Part shown: positions 35,260-45,411 of the stretch, one piece after another
How the letters are laid out: every line of letters begins with the position of its first letter
Numbering within the stretch: position 1 is the stretch's first letter
The notes under the pieces: model-generated
The model's input: only the letters and a program-made list of their open reading frames with translations
What the model was told of the DNA's origin: nothing
Databases searched by the model: none
Translations under genes and position numbers: made by a program
Origin: Seison nebaliae
Lineage: Eukaryota; Rotifera; Pararotatoria; Seisonacea; Seisonidae
NCBI GenBank assembly: GCA_023231475.1
Contig: JALJEE010000525.1
Span: 1 to 64,000, forward strand
Direction of reading: 5' to 3'
Length of the DNA: 64,000 bases

Positions 35260-38200
35260 ATGGTGAAACAAATTTCAGCACATGCTTTTCATCCCATCTA
35301 TCTGATATCGGGAGAGTTTATTCATTTCTTATTCGACTTCTTATTATCATCAATTCAGTCATGAAATCTTCGTTTCCATCAATAATGATCAACTGATATC
35401 GATATCGATGAATAGTATCCCATTTGGTAACAAGAGACATCAAATTAAGACGTTCGCCAAATTCTCTTCACTTCTCCCAACTGACTCTAATTACGAACGA
35501 GCAAATCAATTCATATTTTCAGTTTTAAAATTCTTCATTCAAATTCTCATTCTTTCCAGTCGGATAGACGAACTGCTTATTTAGCTGAGATATTGAATGA
35601 TGGTCGAATTGGGATAGGCAAGAATAATATTCTTTTACCTTTCGCTCAGAAATTTCTGTTAATATTTTTCTTAAAATTTTCTCCTAAGAATTTCTTTATT
35701 TTAAAGTGATTTGAATTGGAGCGATATCGATCCCATATTTCTTACATGTCACCTCCACAATGAATGGTGTTGTTGGGATATTCGGTTTGCAATTCCGATT
35801 ATCGTTCCTAATACTCTTTTCTAATTTCCATTTTCCAAAAAAGAATGAAATTATCAAGAAATGATCAATTCTCCGTTCCATGTTCCCAACATGCTAGTTC
35901 GAATTTTTCTCTGAAAACTCTTTTACGGAATTTTTTCTTCTAAAATTTTTCTTAAAATTTTTTTTTAAATTTTTTTCTGAAAATTTTTGTTAAAACTTTT
36001 TTTCTGAAAATTTTTGTTAAAATTTTTTTTCTGAGAATTTTTTTTAAATTTTTTTTCTGAAAATTTTTGTTAAAATTTTTTTTCTGAAAATTTTTTTGAA
36101 AATTTTTTCTTTGAAAATTTATTCAAAATTTTTTTTCTGAAAATTTTTGTTAAAATTGTTTTTCTGAAAATTTTTGTTAAACACTTTTTTCTGAAAATTT
36201 TTGTTAAAATTTTTTTTCTCAAAATATTTTATAAATTTTTTTTTTTTAATTTTTTTATAAATTTTCCTCTTTTTAGTTCCGATTGAAACAATTCAATTTT
36301 TACCGAATAGTTCTCATCGAATTCTTACCACATCATCGTCAATCGCCTCAATTTTTGATTTGAGAGTTTTTTTTTAATTATTTTTTTCATTTTCCAATTT
36401 TTTAGTACTCCAAATCGTTCTTGTTCTCCGAACCGTTACACAATTCAGCGATAACATCATATGGAATTAATCAGAAACATGATCTAATTACAGCAGATGA
36501 ATCGGGTGAATTGAAACGGTGGAGAATCAACGAGAATCTTGTAGATCCGATATTCGAATTGAAAGGAGAATTGAATTTCCCAAACGAATTCGTGAATGGA
36601 ATTGAATTTCTGGAAAATAATTTTTTTTCTGAATATCCCGAACGATATGTTGTATCATCATTTCCGTTCAATGATATTCCTTCCACTCACAGTCAGAAGA
36701 ATCTAATGACGGATTGGATGAATGAACATCTGCGAAATTATTATCGTGATCGAAAATATCGACGAATTCATCGATCGATATATCCAGATAATTGTCAATT
36801 CCATTTGAAGCAGAATGATGGTGGAAATCGGATGAAATCATCATCAAATAAATTAGAAAAGGAACAAAAAATCCGTTTGATGGATTTCCACAATGTTACA
36901 GGAATATTCGAATCGAAACCGTTTTTTGATGATTTCTGTTTTAATAATACATTACGAGCAATGGAATATGAGAACGATGATGGAATCCTTCCAAATCAAT
37001 TACCAATTATCAATTTAGTAGATGGAAATAAATTTCATCAATTGAATTGTCCGAAATATCTCTTGAGGGATTTATACCGTCAAAACGGTTTGATGATCGA
37101 TCGAGAATTTGTGTTGGGTGACGAAGAATCGAATGATCTGTTAAATTCATCGATAGACGTATCGGATAATTCGGAAGAATTTATTCACAAACTCAATTTT
37201 CAGTCACCAACAGATTCTTATAAATATGATACGAATTCCACCAATTCCGTTTCATATAATCGGAAGAATAATGAAAAAAAATTGAATTTAAAAGTGGAAA
37301 TTTCGATAAAAGAGAATTTTATCAATTTCTTCTTAATTAATCATCAAGATGGTGGACGAGAATTGATTTTAAAATTGAGTCATTTCCCGTTAAAAGAAGA
37401 TATCGATTATGAATCAAATTCGGAATATTTATGGAAACCATTATTTTGTCAAGATCGTAAATATTTATTTATTACGAAAAATAATTCAAATTGGATGAGA
37501 TCACTAATTTTGTTAGTGAGGAAACAAATAAATTATTTTCATACAACTCAAGAGATTGTGGATTTGGTGGGAGAGATGATTTATCATAAACGGAATAAAT
37601 TGAATTGTTTGAGAATGGAATCGAAAAGAAAAATGAAAAGAGATCCAGGACGATTATGTTCCTGTTTCTTCATTGGAGATAGTTTGTTATTTTTAGCGAA
37701 TAAATTAAACGAAAATAAATATGAAGAAGATGTGACGAATGGTGAAGAGAAATTAGAGAATTGGTATGATAAACAAACGATTTTCTCTTATCCACAATCC
37801 ATCGATTATGGATCATTATCGATGAATAATGATTTGATTGATCATCGAATGAATTGGTTCAAATTTCTCAATGAGAAAGTAAATGAGGAAAATTATTATT
37901 CAAATAATGATGATGATGGAAATGATGAAGGATTGTGGCGAGATTCGCTCGGATTCCATTCTCATCATTTCGATAAAATTCTTTTAGAATTTGATTTCCA
38001 TTTAACTCAACGTTTCCATTTGAGTGCAACAAATAAATGTAAATGGTTCGAAATTCAACCAAATGATATTACGTCTCATGTTCTCATAACGTTATGGAAT
38101 GAATTGAGGAAGAATGATGTTGCAAGATTATCAGATCCGAAGAGATTCCTCCAAAAAGAGATGTACGATTATAATTTGAAATTGATTTATTCACTACCAT

Positions 38201-39288
38201 CATTATCATTAAGAATTTCACCTCGATCCTCTTTCAATTTGTTGACAATGCCATTTATGTTAAATATTTATCGGAATCGATTTGAATTGTCTCGCGAAAG
38301 TTTAACAGAAAATAAAGAAATCTCTTCCATCGAATTATTAGGACGAATTAATTCGAAAGTGGCTTTGAGAGATATCGAAAGTGAATTGTTGGGACATATT
38401 TGGCAACAATTGAAACGATGTGGAGATGTTGAGACACTCGCATTATTTGGTATGAGAGTTTTGTCTTCTTTATCATCCGATTATCTCGAACGATTACTTT
38501 GGTATTATAAACAATTAACATTAATGAAAAATAAAAGATCCAATTCATTATTGGAAGATCTTCATGCGTCGAAAGATGTCTGGGATTCCGCTAACGACGA
38601 TTATGAAGATAATTATTTCAAATTAAGAGACGAAAAATCTATAAACGGATTGAATGATATCGAAGATTTCATCGACGAGAATGTCGTCGAAGCTTTCCAT
38701 AATGCTACGAAAACGGACGAATATCAATCACATTTAATTATCAGTGAACGATATTCATTTTGTGATGTGGAACGAACGTTAAAGATCCTTCAGGATTTCT
38801 TCACCGCCGTCATTCAACTCGATCATTATTGCGAGAATTTCGCCAAGTTACTTTACGGACGGAAAATGTCTTACGAACAAGCACATGTTTTAAGACAAAT
38901 TCGCTTATGGAGATCACCATTCAAAACGAGAAATTCACTCATCCGTATCGCCATTCCCAAATCGATGTTGAGGAATAAACCAATTTGTTCTTATTGTGAT
39001 TTACCGTTATGTGGAGAGATAACGATGTGTTTCAAATGTTGTCATGGAATGCATTTGATGCACATGTTGGAATGGTTATCGATCTGCGATCAAAGTATTG
39101 CCCAATTGGATTGTGGGAAATTGAGAACTATCGATGACATCGTTCAATATGATTCGAATGATGTTAGTCAATGTCGATTTGGTTTAGTGAGGAACATCGG
39201 GAAATTGTATCGTGGAAAGACGATTTATTGTGCGGCCGGTTGCGGTTGTCAATGTACATTTCAATTTTATACAACGAACGAACATTAA
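35260..39288 (+). CDS. WDR59: WDR59, GATOR2 subunit with C-terminal RING-like fold
   Basis: Seven exons (35260-35315, 35359-35521, 35560-35657, 35707-35784, 35844-35896, 36277-36365, 36406-39288) join in phase to 1139 aa. WDR59 is part of GATOR2, which relays amino-acid status to TORC1 at the lysosome. WD-type blocks include IPFGNKRHQIKTF, DLNWSDIDPIFLTCH ending WDIR, IQFLPNSSHRILTTSSS, and LITADESGELKRW. An RWD-like domain follows (LKVEISIKENFINFF), then the LLGHIWQQLKRCGDVETLALFG helix pair and a zinc finger CSYCDLPL...CFKCCHGMH with the family ending CGCQC. The propeller is shorter than in vertebrates, with fewer recognisable blades. All six donors start GTT; exons 4 to 6 rest on phase and weak homology. 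Confidence 0.85.
35900..36262 (+). repeat. Degenerate tandem repeat in WDR59 intron 5
   Basis: This 380-nt intron is almost filled by about eleven imperfect copies of a unit near 27 bp, of the type TTTTTTCTGAAAATTTTTG followed by TTAAAAT. Copies vary in the length of T runs and in single substitutions. It accounts for the unusual length of this intron. Confidence 0.85.
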
Positions 39289-39495
39289 CATCTGATATAG
39301 TTCGTCTTTTTATTGATTTGTGTATAGATTTTATTATTTTCTTAATAAATATTAATAAATTAAATAATTTGTTTATTAAATTTAAATAAATAAATATTTT
39401 CGTTTGTTTATTTTATGGAATGATATGAGATGAAGTCCTATGATGAATAAAGAGGAGAAGGAGAAGAAAAAATAATTAGAATTATTCAAATCCAA

Positions 39496-42400
39496 ATGGA
39501 GAAGGAGGAAATTTTCGGATTGTTTATTTTCGATAAGTTCAATCAATTACTCTTCCGTTATATGAACAACGGATGTCAGAATCATATAATAAGATTATTG
39601 ATAAAAAATGAAAATACGAGAGAATGTTTCAAAGAATTAATTTTTAAAGAGAAAACTCAAAATCAATTTCTTCAACCCTCCATCGATGATGCCATCAGTC
39701 TCATCTTCTCAGTTATTTTATATTCGTTACAGAATCTTCGTGATTATTATGGAATGGAATATCATCGACTCAAATTGTCACAAATGGATAATCTTCATCT
39801 AATATTCCAATCTTTAACGAATCAATGGAATCTTTTCATTTTGACGAAAAAAAGAATTCGGAGTTTAAAATTTGAAAAATTTCTGAAACAAATCCTTCAA
39901 ATTCTCCGTAGTCAGATGTCGATACCGTTAATGAAAATGGAGAATATGGAAGAGAGCGATGATTGGAAACAACTAATAGAATATACTTTCGATCTCCTCT
40001 GGATTTTCATTAATGAGAATTATTCAAATTTGTTCACTGATCATTTCCTCTCAATTGACTCATCAAACCGTTTAAATTATAACGAGATGTTTCTCACCGT
40101 TTCTTATTCTTTCATCAATCAATCTCTTCAACAAATTATCAATTCGGCTCTCGAATTCGCTTTCGTCACTTATCCCAAATGTAATCGAATCATTTTTTGG
40201 TCTAGTGAACGAAAATGTATCATTTCCAATCTCTATAATTCGTTGTATAACATAAAACAATCGATCATCGAAACGTTAACGAGAAAATTAGAGGAGAATG
40301 AGAAAGACACAATATTTTCACTTGCACATCTCATTCAAAGTTTCACCGAAACCGATGATGAAATAGACGAAATGAATCAATTATTCTCGTTCAACATCGA
40401 TACCATCGAATCATCTATATCAGACATTTTACAACAACTGTGTATAAAAAAGTTAAAAATTCCATCGATGAATAAACGACTTCAAATTACTAATCATCCA
40501 TGGATCAAAAATAGTGAAGTCGAATTCGATCCATTAGAACTACATCTCATTCAATCATATATCGATATTCATCGTTATGTTAACGACGGAAGAAAAATTA
40601 AAGGACCAAACAGAAAAACGACAATAACTAAATATGATGGAATATCTCAATTATCTCTCTCCGATCACCATATCGATAATAACGATATTAAACCGGATTT
40701 TAAAATAAAATTTGATATTGAAGAGAAGGAGTGTGAAAATGAGAAAGAAGAAAAGATGAATGAAGAGTTGATTGATAATAATCGATTATCGATTAAATCG
40801 ATTTATAGTAATCAATCATCAGATACTGATAATGAAATCAATAATAATATCGTTAATTCATTCAACTCTCAAATCAGTCAATCATCTCTACCATATCGTA
40901 CAAGAGAATTGAATATTCATCAAATAGACAAGAAGAAACCTGTTCGACGCTTTTCCTCCATATTGATGGAGAATGAAGAGAATATTCAAATGATCAAGAA
41001 AAATGAATTTGAAGGAACCATCAAAAATATTTTCCTTCGTCCATTCATTACAAATAATTTCAATAGTAAAACGAGAAACATCAAACCGTCAATCATCGAC
41101 GAATTCTATAAGAATTGTGGAAATCATACGGAATTGTCGTTGGAAGAATTCCGAATTATCAATACCATGAGATATACAATTCATTATCATGAAATTTATC
41201 CAAACATATTTCTCCTCGTTTTCATTTCCCGGTCATCAGCCACAATGAGAAAGTTCCAGATGATTCAAATGTTCATACAAACAATTCAAAATAATTTCAT
41301 CATTCTACAACAAATAATGAATCAAAAAAAATTTCTTTCACAACAATTCTCTTTTAATCGGAGGAAAACAACGGAAATATTGCGAAGAATTTTATTAAAA
41401 AATCAGTCATATTTTGAACGCTTCACTTCACTTCTCTCTATTATTAAACAATCTCTATTCCGTTTAAGTGAAAGGGAATCGTCCAATTTTACCATTGACA
41501 TGAATTATATTTATTTATTGTTTAATAAAATAGAGAAACTGATAAAAGAACATCTCATCATTCCACAGAATAAAACCAACAAAATTGAATTAAAAGATTT
41601 TTCAAATTTTTGTCAAATTAATCGAAACAAAATTGGAGAGAATTTCCTTCGAGATTGTGAGACATATGAAGATCTTTTCAAAACCATCAATTTAATTCTT
41701 CAACAAATTTATTTCATTATGTTCATTAAAGAAAAGAATAATTGTTTTCAAGAAACCGTCGAGAGTTCCATTAGTCCAATGGTTGCTACTTTATTTCCCA
41801 CGAAATTTACCAGTAAAATTTTCGGTAGTAAATCCACAAATAGTACGACAAGCAATCCAATAGACATGAATTCCAATCCATCTTTATTGGAACAATCATC
41901 ACGATCTGATAGACAATCAATAAAATCAACTGGAACTGCTTCATCAATCATACAATTCAAAAAGATCTTCCAAGCCACCAACGATCGTCTAAATTTCAAT
42001 TCAATCAATTATTTCATTAAATCTCACAATCAATTCTATTCATTACAACAACTGATACAACTGAAAATGAAATGTTGTATCAATTTTTTAGAAACGAAAT
42101 TGACGATCGATTTAATGAACAATATAAAGAATCGTTATGCACAAAAGACGATGTTGAAACGAATTGTGGAGAAGAAGTTACACGACCAATTCTCCATGAA
42201 TACTGTCGTCTCCTGCATTTATGATCATGAGAATCGACATCGAATCTACAACAGTTCCGATGAGAACTACTCGAAATTTGTCCAAATCGTCTTCGACGAA
42301 ATGTTAAACGATTTACTCATCCATCAAATCAATTCATCTTATCATAATTTTTATATTCTGACTTATGATGAGAAAGAATATATAATTTATTCGTCCTATT

Positions 42401-42864
42401 GGATGGCTGATTCTTATGGGAGGAAAATTAAACAAGTTCAACAACCGAAAAATAAGAGAAATTCACAAACATTCCCATCCAATTTTGGCGATGTATTCGA
42501 ATTGAATATTGATAATTTGAAATGTAACAATCTTCGATATAATTCCTATATAACTCTTAATAATTTCATCGATGAATTTTCTCAGAAGAAATCCAATCAT
42601 AAAGATAAAGATCCGAAAACCATAGTGGATCATTTAGACCAAACTATTTTCTCTTATTCCTATCTGAGTATTCACGATGTCTCACAAAATCGATTTATCA
42701 ATCAACTATTCACCAAGAAGAATGACGTCACCGAAAACTTCTTTAATTCTTCCTTTAAAAATCCTTCTTATAATAATCTAATTGAAATTTTGAAACGGAT
42801 CAAATCGGAACAAAATAAAATTCTACTGCAGCTCACACGAGAATTAGGTAGATCAATTTCCTAA
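39496..42864 (+). CDS. HPS1: HPS1-like BLOC-3 subunit
   Basis: An intronless 1122-aa frame (human HPS1 about 700). HPS1 with HPS4 forms BLOC-3, the exchange factor for Rab32/38 in biogenesis of lysosome-related organelles. Three longin-like blocks match in order: the N-terminal FGLFIFDKFNQLLFRY then the helix with YSLQNLRDYYGMEY; a middle block TIHYHEIYPNIFLLVFISRSS then FIQTIQNNFIIL; and a C-terminal block VVSCIYDHENRHRIYNSS then YHNFYILTYDEKEYIIYSSYWM. Identity is low and the linkers between blocks, rich in Asn, Ser and Glu, explain the extra length. The ATG at 39496 directly precedes the first longin strand. Confidence 0.78.
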   Translation: MEKEEIFGLFIFDKFNQLLFRYMNNGCQNHIIRLLIKNENTRECFKELIFKEKTQNQFLQPSIDDAISLIFSVILYSLQNLRDYYGMEYHRLKLSQMDNLHLIFQSLTNQWNLFILTKKRIRSLKFEKFLKQILQILRSQMSIPLMKMENMEESDDWKQLIEYTFDLLWIFINENYSNLFTDHFLSIDSSNRLNYNEMFLTVSYSFINQSLQQIINSALEFAFVTYPKCNRIIFWSSERKCIISNLYNSLYNIKQSIIETLTRKLEENEKDTIFSLAHLIQSFTETDDEIDEMNQLFSFNIDTIESSISDILQQLCIKKLKIPSMNKRLQITNHPWIKNSEVEFDPLELHLIQSYIDIHRYVNDGRKIKGPNRKTTITKYDGISQLSLSDHHIDNNDIKPDFKIKFDIEEKECENEKEEKMNEELIDNNRLSIKSIYSNQSSDTDNEINNNIVNSFNSQISQSSLPYRTRELNIHQIDKKKPVRRFSSILMENEENIQMIKKNEFEGTIKNIFLRPFITNNFNSKTRNIKPSIIDEFYKNCGNHTELSLEEFRIINTMRYTIHYHEIYPNIFLLVFISRSSATMRKFQMIQMFIQTIQNNFIILQQIMNQKKFLSQQFSFNRRKTTEILRRILLKNQSYFERFTSLLSIIKQSLFRLSERESSNFTIDMNYIYLLFNKIEKLIKEHLIIPQNKTNKIELKDFSNFCQINRNKIGENFLRDCETYEDLFKTINLILQQIYFIMFIKEKNNCFQETVESSISPMVATLFPTKFTSKIFGSKSTNSTTSNPIDMNSNPSLLEQSSRSDRQSIKSTGTASSIIQFKKIFQATNDRLNFNSINYFIKSHNQFYSLQQLIQLKMKCCINFLETKLTIDLMNNIKNRYAQKTMLKRIVEKKLHDQFSMNTVVSCIYDHENRHRIYNSSDENYSKFVQIVFDEMLNDLLIHQINSSYHNFYILTYDEKEYIIYSSYWMADSYGRKIKQVQQPKNKRNSQTFPSNFGDVFELNIDNLKCNNLRYNSYITLNNFIDEFSQKKSNHKDKDPKTIVDHLDQTIFSYSYLSIHDVSQNRFINQLFTKKNDVTENFFNSSFKNPSYNNLIEILKRIKSEQNKILLQLTRELGRSIS

Positions 42865-43176
42865 ATTTATTTTCTGTAAATAAAATTTTAATCTGACAAA
42901 AAAATTTCCAATAAATATTTTTCATAATTTTTTTAAGAAGAATTTTATTATAAAAAGATTTTCTTTAATTTTATGAAAAGAACAATTTCTGTATTTTCAA
43001 AAAGTAAAAAAAACTTGTGATGTTTAAACACAAACGAAATTGTGCAAATTTTAAAAAATAAAATATTTATTTGAATTTTACAAACAAAAAAAATTGTTTG
43101 TGAATTTTAAGAACGGGAAAAATTTTATTAAAAAAATGAAGGAAGATCGAGCATAGATTTAGGAGAACTATCGATA
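42865..43176. other. Convergent 3' spacer, HPS1 and RPA3
   Basis: AT-rich spacer of about 310 bp between convergent stop codons. It holds the 3' UTRs of both genes; an AATAAA near 42911 probably serves HPS1. Nothing else is seen. Confidence 0.5.
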
Positions 43177-43665
43177 TTACACCATTTCAATGGGATAAGC
43201 ATCAGGATATGTCCTGATTGCTTTAATCGCATCAACATATAATTCTTTATCTGAAAATGATTTATAAGGAAATTATCAAATTAAAAATAATAGAAACCAA
43301 AATCTTGCATTATTGACATTGGTAAAGGAATTATTTCATTATTTTCGCTCACTATCGAATTCTCTCCATCAACTATTCCACAAACTTCCACATATTCGTC
43401 CATCTTCAATTCCATCTGATAAAATAGAATATATATTACACTTCAATTCTTTCTAACTGGTTGTCCCATACGAATACTCAACATTCTCTTATCCATACTC
43501 TCCAAATCAAACATATTTCCCACTCGACTCACCTGTCAAACAAGAAATCTTTTCAACCAAATCAAATTTTAAGTAAACTTGTACAATCGTTCCGACAATA
43601 CAAACTCCCTTCCCAATATTGTCCCCTAATTCCTCTCCCAAAATTCTCTTAAACGTGTGACACAT
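43177..43665 (-). CDS. RPA3: RPA3, replication protein A 14-kDa subunit
   Basis: Four exons (43665-43579, 43532-43458, 43415-43298, 43250-43177) join in phase to 117 aa, close to human RPA3 (121 aa). RPA binds single-stranded DNA in replication and repair, and the smallest subunit forms its trimer core with an OB fold. Seen: the first strands RILGEELGDNIGKGVCIVGTI, the middle MDEYVEVCGIVDG matching the family's EEYVEVVG-type motif, and the C-terminal trimerisation helix DKELYVDAIKAI followed by YPDAYPI. No single open frame spans the gene, so it is easily missed. Introns are 46, 42 and 47 nt, all starting GTT. It is divergent from SmB with 267 bp between starts. Confidence 0.9.
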
Positions 43666-43932
43666 AATCGTAAGTGATGGAAAACCGTTGAACTCAAATT
43701 CAGTATGTTTTCTGTCGAAATAAATTTTAAAATGTGAAAAAAAGTATGAAAGAAAATGTTCTCTAGGAAATTAGGGAATTGTTAAAACAATCGAAATATT
43801 CGAAATTCAAAAAATAGGCATAACACTTTTGGAGGGAATTTTAAAAAAAAATTCTTACAATTTTTCTGTATTTTTTTTGGAACGTACAAAATACGTATAG
43901 GAATTCACTGCAATTTCTTTTTGAGTTGAAAA

Positions 43933-44376
43933 ATGACGATCAGTAAAAACAATAAATTGATGCAACATCTCAATTATCGTGTTCGAATCACACTGCAGGA
44001 TTCGAGACGATTTGTTGGTGCAATGAAAGCATTCGACAAACACATGAATCTCATATTGGGAGATTGTGAGGAATTCCGTACAATTCGACCAAAATCGTCT
44101 GGTGATCGTCGAGAAGAGAAAAGACATCTTGGTCTAACTTTATTGCGAGGGGAACATATCGTCTGTTTGACGATCGAAGGACCTCCACCCAAAGATGAAG
44201 GAGGTTTTACGAAATTTACAGAGACGTTGGGCGTAAGTAGAGGAACAGGGCGAGGTGTGGCACCAATGGGTGAAATTCGAGCACCCACATTGCCCACTCC
44301 AATGGGAACTGCAAGTGCAGCACAAATGATGCCTTCGGGACGAGGTGGTGGCGCTCCCAATTGGTCACAATATTAA
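43933..44376 (+). CDS. SNRPB: SmB/B' (SNRPB), short form
   Basis: An intronless 147-aa frame. SmB belongs to the heptameric Sm ring on U1, U2, U4 and U5 snRNAs. Sm1 ([32 protein letters not shown]) and Sm2 ([21 protein letters not shown]) are intact, followed by a Gly/Arg/Met linker ([13 protein letters not shown]). Animal SmB is usually about 230-240 aa with repeated PPPGMRPP motifs; here the protein stops at [12 protein letters not shown] and has none of these. The ending is a clean stop, with AATAAA at 44428-44433, so a missed 3' exon is unlikely but cannot be excluded. The start matches the family N-terminus. Confidence 0.95.
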   Translation: MTISKNNKLMQHLNYRVRITLQDSRRFVGAMKAFDKHMNLILGDCEEFRTIRPKSSGDRREEKRHLGLTLLRGEHIVCLTIEGPPPKDEGGFTKFTETLGVSRGTGRGVAPMGEIRAPTLPTPMGTASAAQMMPSGRGGGAPNWSQY

Positions 44377-44598
44377 ATGTTGGAAATGTTGTTGTTATTG
44401 TCTTTTTTGTAAATTGAGAAGATTTTAAATAAAATCCATTTATAACTTTCTTCTTTTTCTTTCTATAAAAAATATAATGACATTCATTGGTCGAATTGTG
44501 GAAAATTTTAAATTAGTTAATGAACTTTACTAATTTATTCAACAAATACATTTTATGAAGGAATCATATTTTAACATCGTTGTTGGAGTTTGTCATGT

Positions 44599-44687
44599 GC
44601 TCCTGTGGCGCAATCGGTTAGCGCGCCGTACTTATAATAACAGTATAGGCAATGCGGAGGTTGTGAGTTCGATCCTCACCAGGAGCA
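44599..44687 (+). tRNA. tRNA-Ile(UAU) with 15-nt intron, copy 1
   Basis: The acceptor stem GCTCCTG pairs with CAGGAGC, with discriminator A at 44687. The D arm (GCGCAATCGGTTAGCGC), anticodon stem CCGTA with TGCGG, loop CTTATA plus A interrupted after position 37 by a 15-nt intron, and T arm GTGAGTTCGATCCTCAC are all intact. The anticodon is TAT. Eukaryotic tRNA-Ile(UAU) genes usually carry an intron at this place. CCA is not encoded. A T-rich termination tract is weak, TCTTCTTTTC just downstream. Confidence 0.97.
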
Positions 44688-44875
44688 CAAAATCTTCTTT
44701 TCTTTTCACAAATCTTTTTATTAAAGGGCAATGAAATATTTTTTTTATATTCAACTAATTCAACATTTAAGCGAGAAAAACAATTTTTTTGTCTAGAAAT
44801 TTTTAAATTTTTATCAATTTGTTTTTAGTAAATTCTTACAATTCTTGTTACAATTTTTTATAGAAACAAAATTTC

Positions 44876-44964
44876 TGCTCCTGGTGAGGATCGAACTCAC
44901 AACCTCCGCATTGCCTATACTGTTATTATAAGTACGGCGCGCTAACCGATTGCGCCACAGGAGC
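44876..44964 (-). tRNA. tRNA-Ile(UAU) with 15-nt intron, copy 2
   Basis: The same 89-bp gene on the minus strand, starting at 44964. It is identical to copies 1 and 3, including the intron. Flanking sequence is not shared with the other copies, so only the gene itself has been duplicated or homogenised. Confidence 0.97.
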
Positions 44965-45106
44965 GATGCTTTAACTCATTTTTTATCAAGTTATTGAAGC
45001 AATTTCTAGTATAATATATAATTATTCTCTTAAAAACAACTAAATGGAGAATGATAGGAATCTACAAAATTTTATAGATAAGGTCAAATTTAAGAAGTAT
45101 AACAGC

Positions 45107-45195
45107 GCTCCTGTGGCGCAATCGGTTAGCGCGCCGTACTTATAATAACAGTATAGGCAATGCGGAGGTTGTGAGTTCGATCCTCACCAGGAGCA
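45107..45195 (+). tRNA. tRNA-Ile(UAU) with 15-nt intron, copy 3
   Basis: The third identical 89-bp copy, plus strand, followed within about 8 bp by a T-rich tract suited to Pol III termination. Confidence 0.97.
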
Positions 45196-45411
45196 CAAAA
45201 AATTTTTTTCCAAATTTTTTTTTCTAACCAACTTTATGAAGTGGTAATTAGATTAATAGTTAATATTCTAGCTTAACAGATGGAAGTGATATAAAAGAAA
45301 TTTGATGGTTTAACAAAACAAGTAACATTATTTATTAAGTTGTCGAAAATTGGTTAATAATAAGAAAATAGATAACAATAATGAATGAAATGTAAATAAA
45401 TTAAAGGAAGG

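Noticed and set aside
43974-44360. Minus-strand frame of 128 codons opposite SmB
   Set aside because: It is the shadow of the conserved SmB coding strand.
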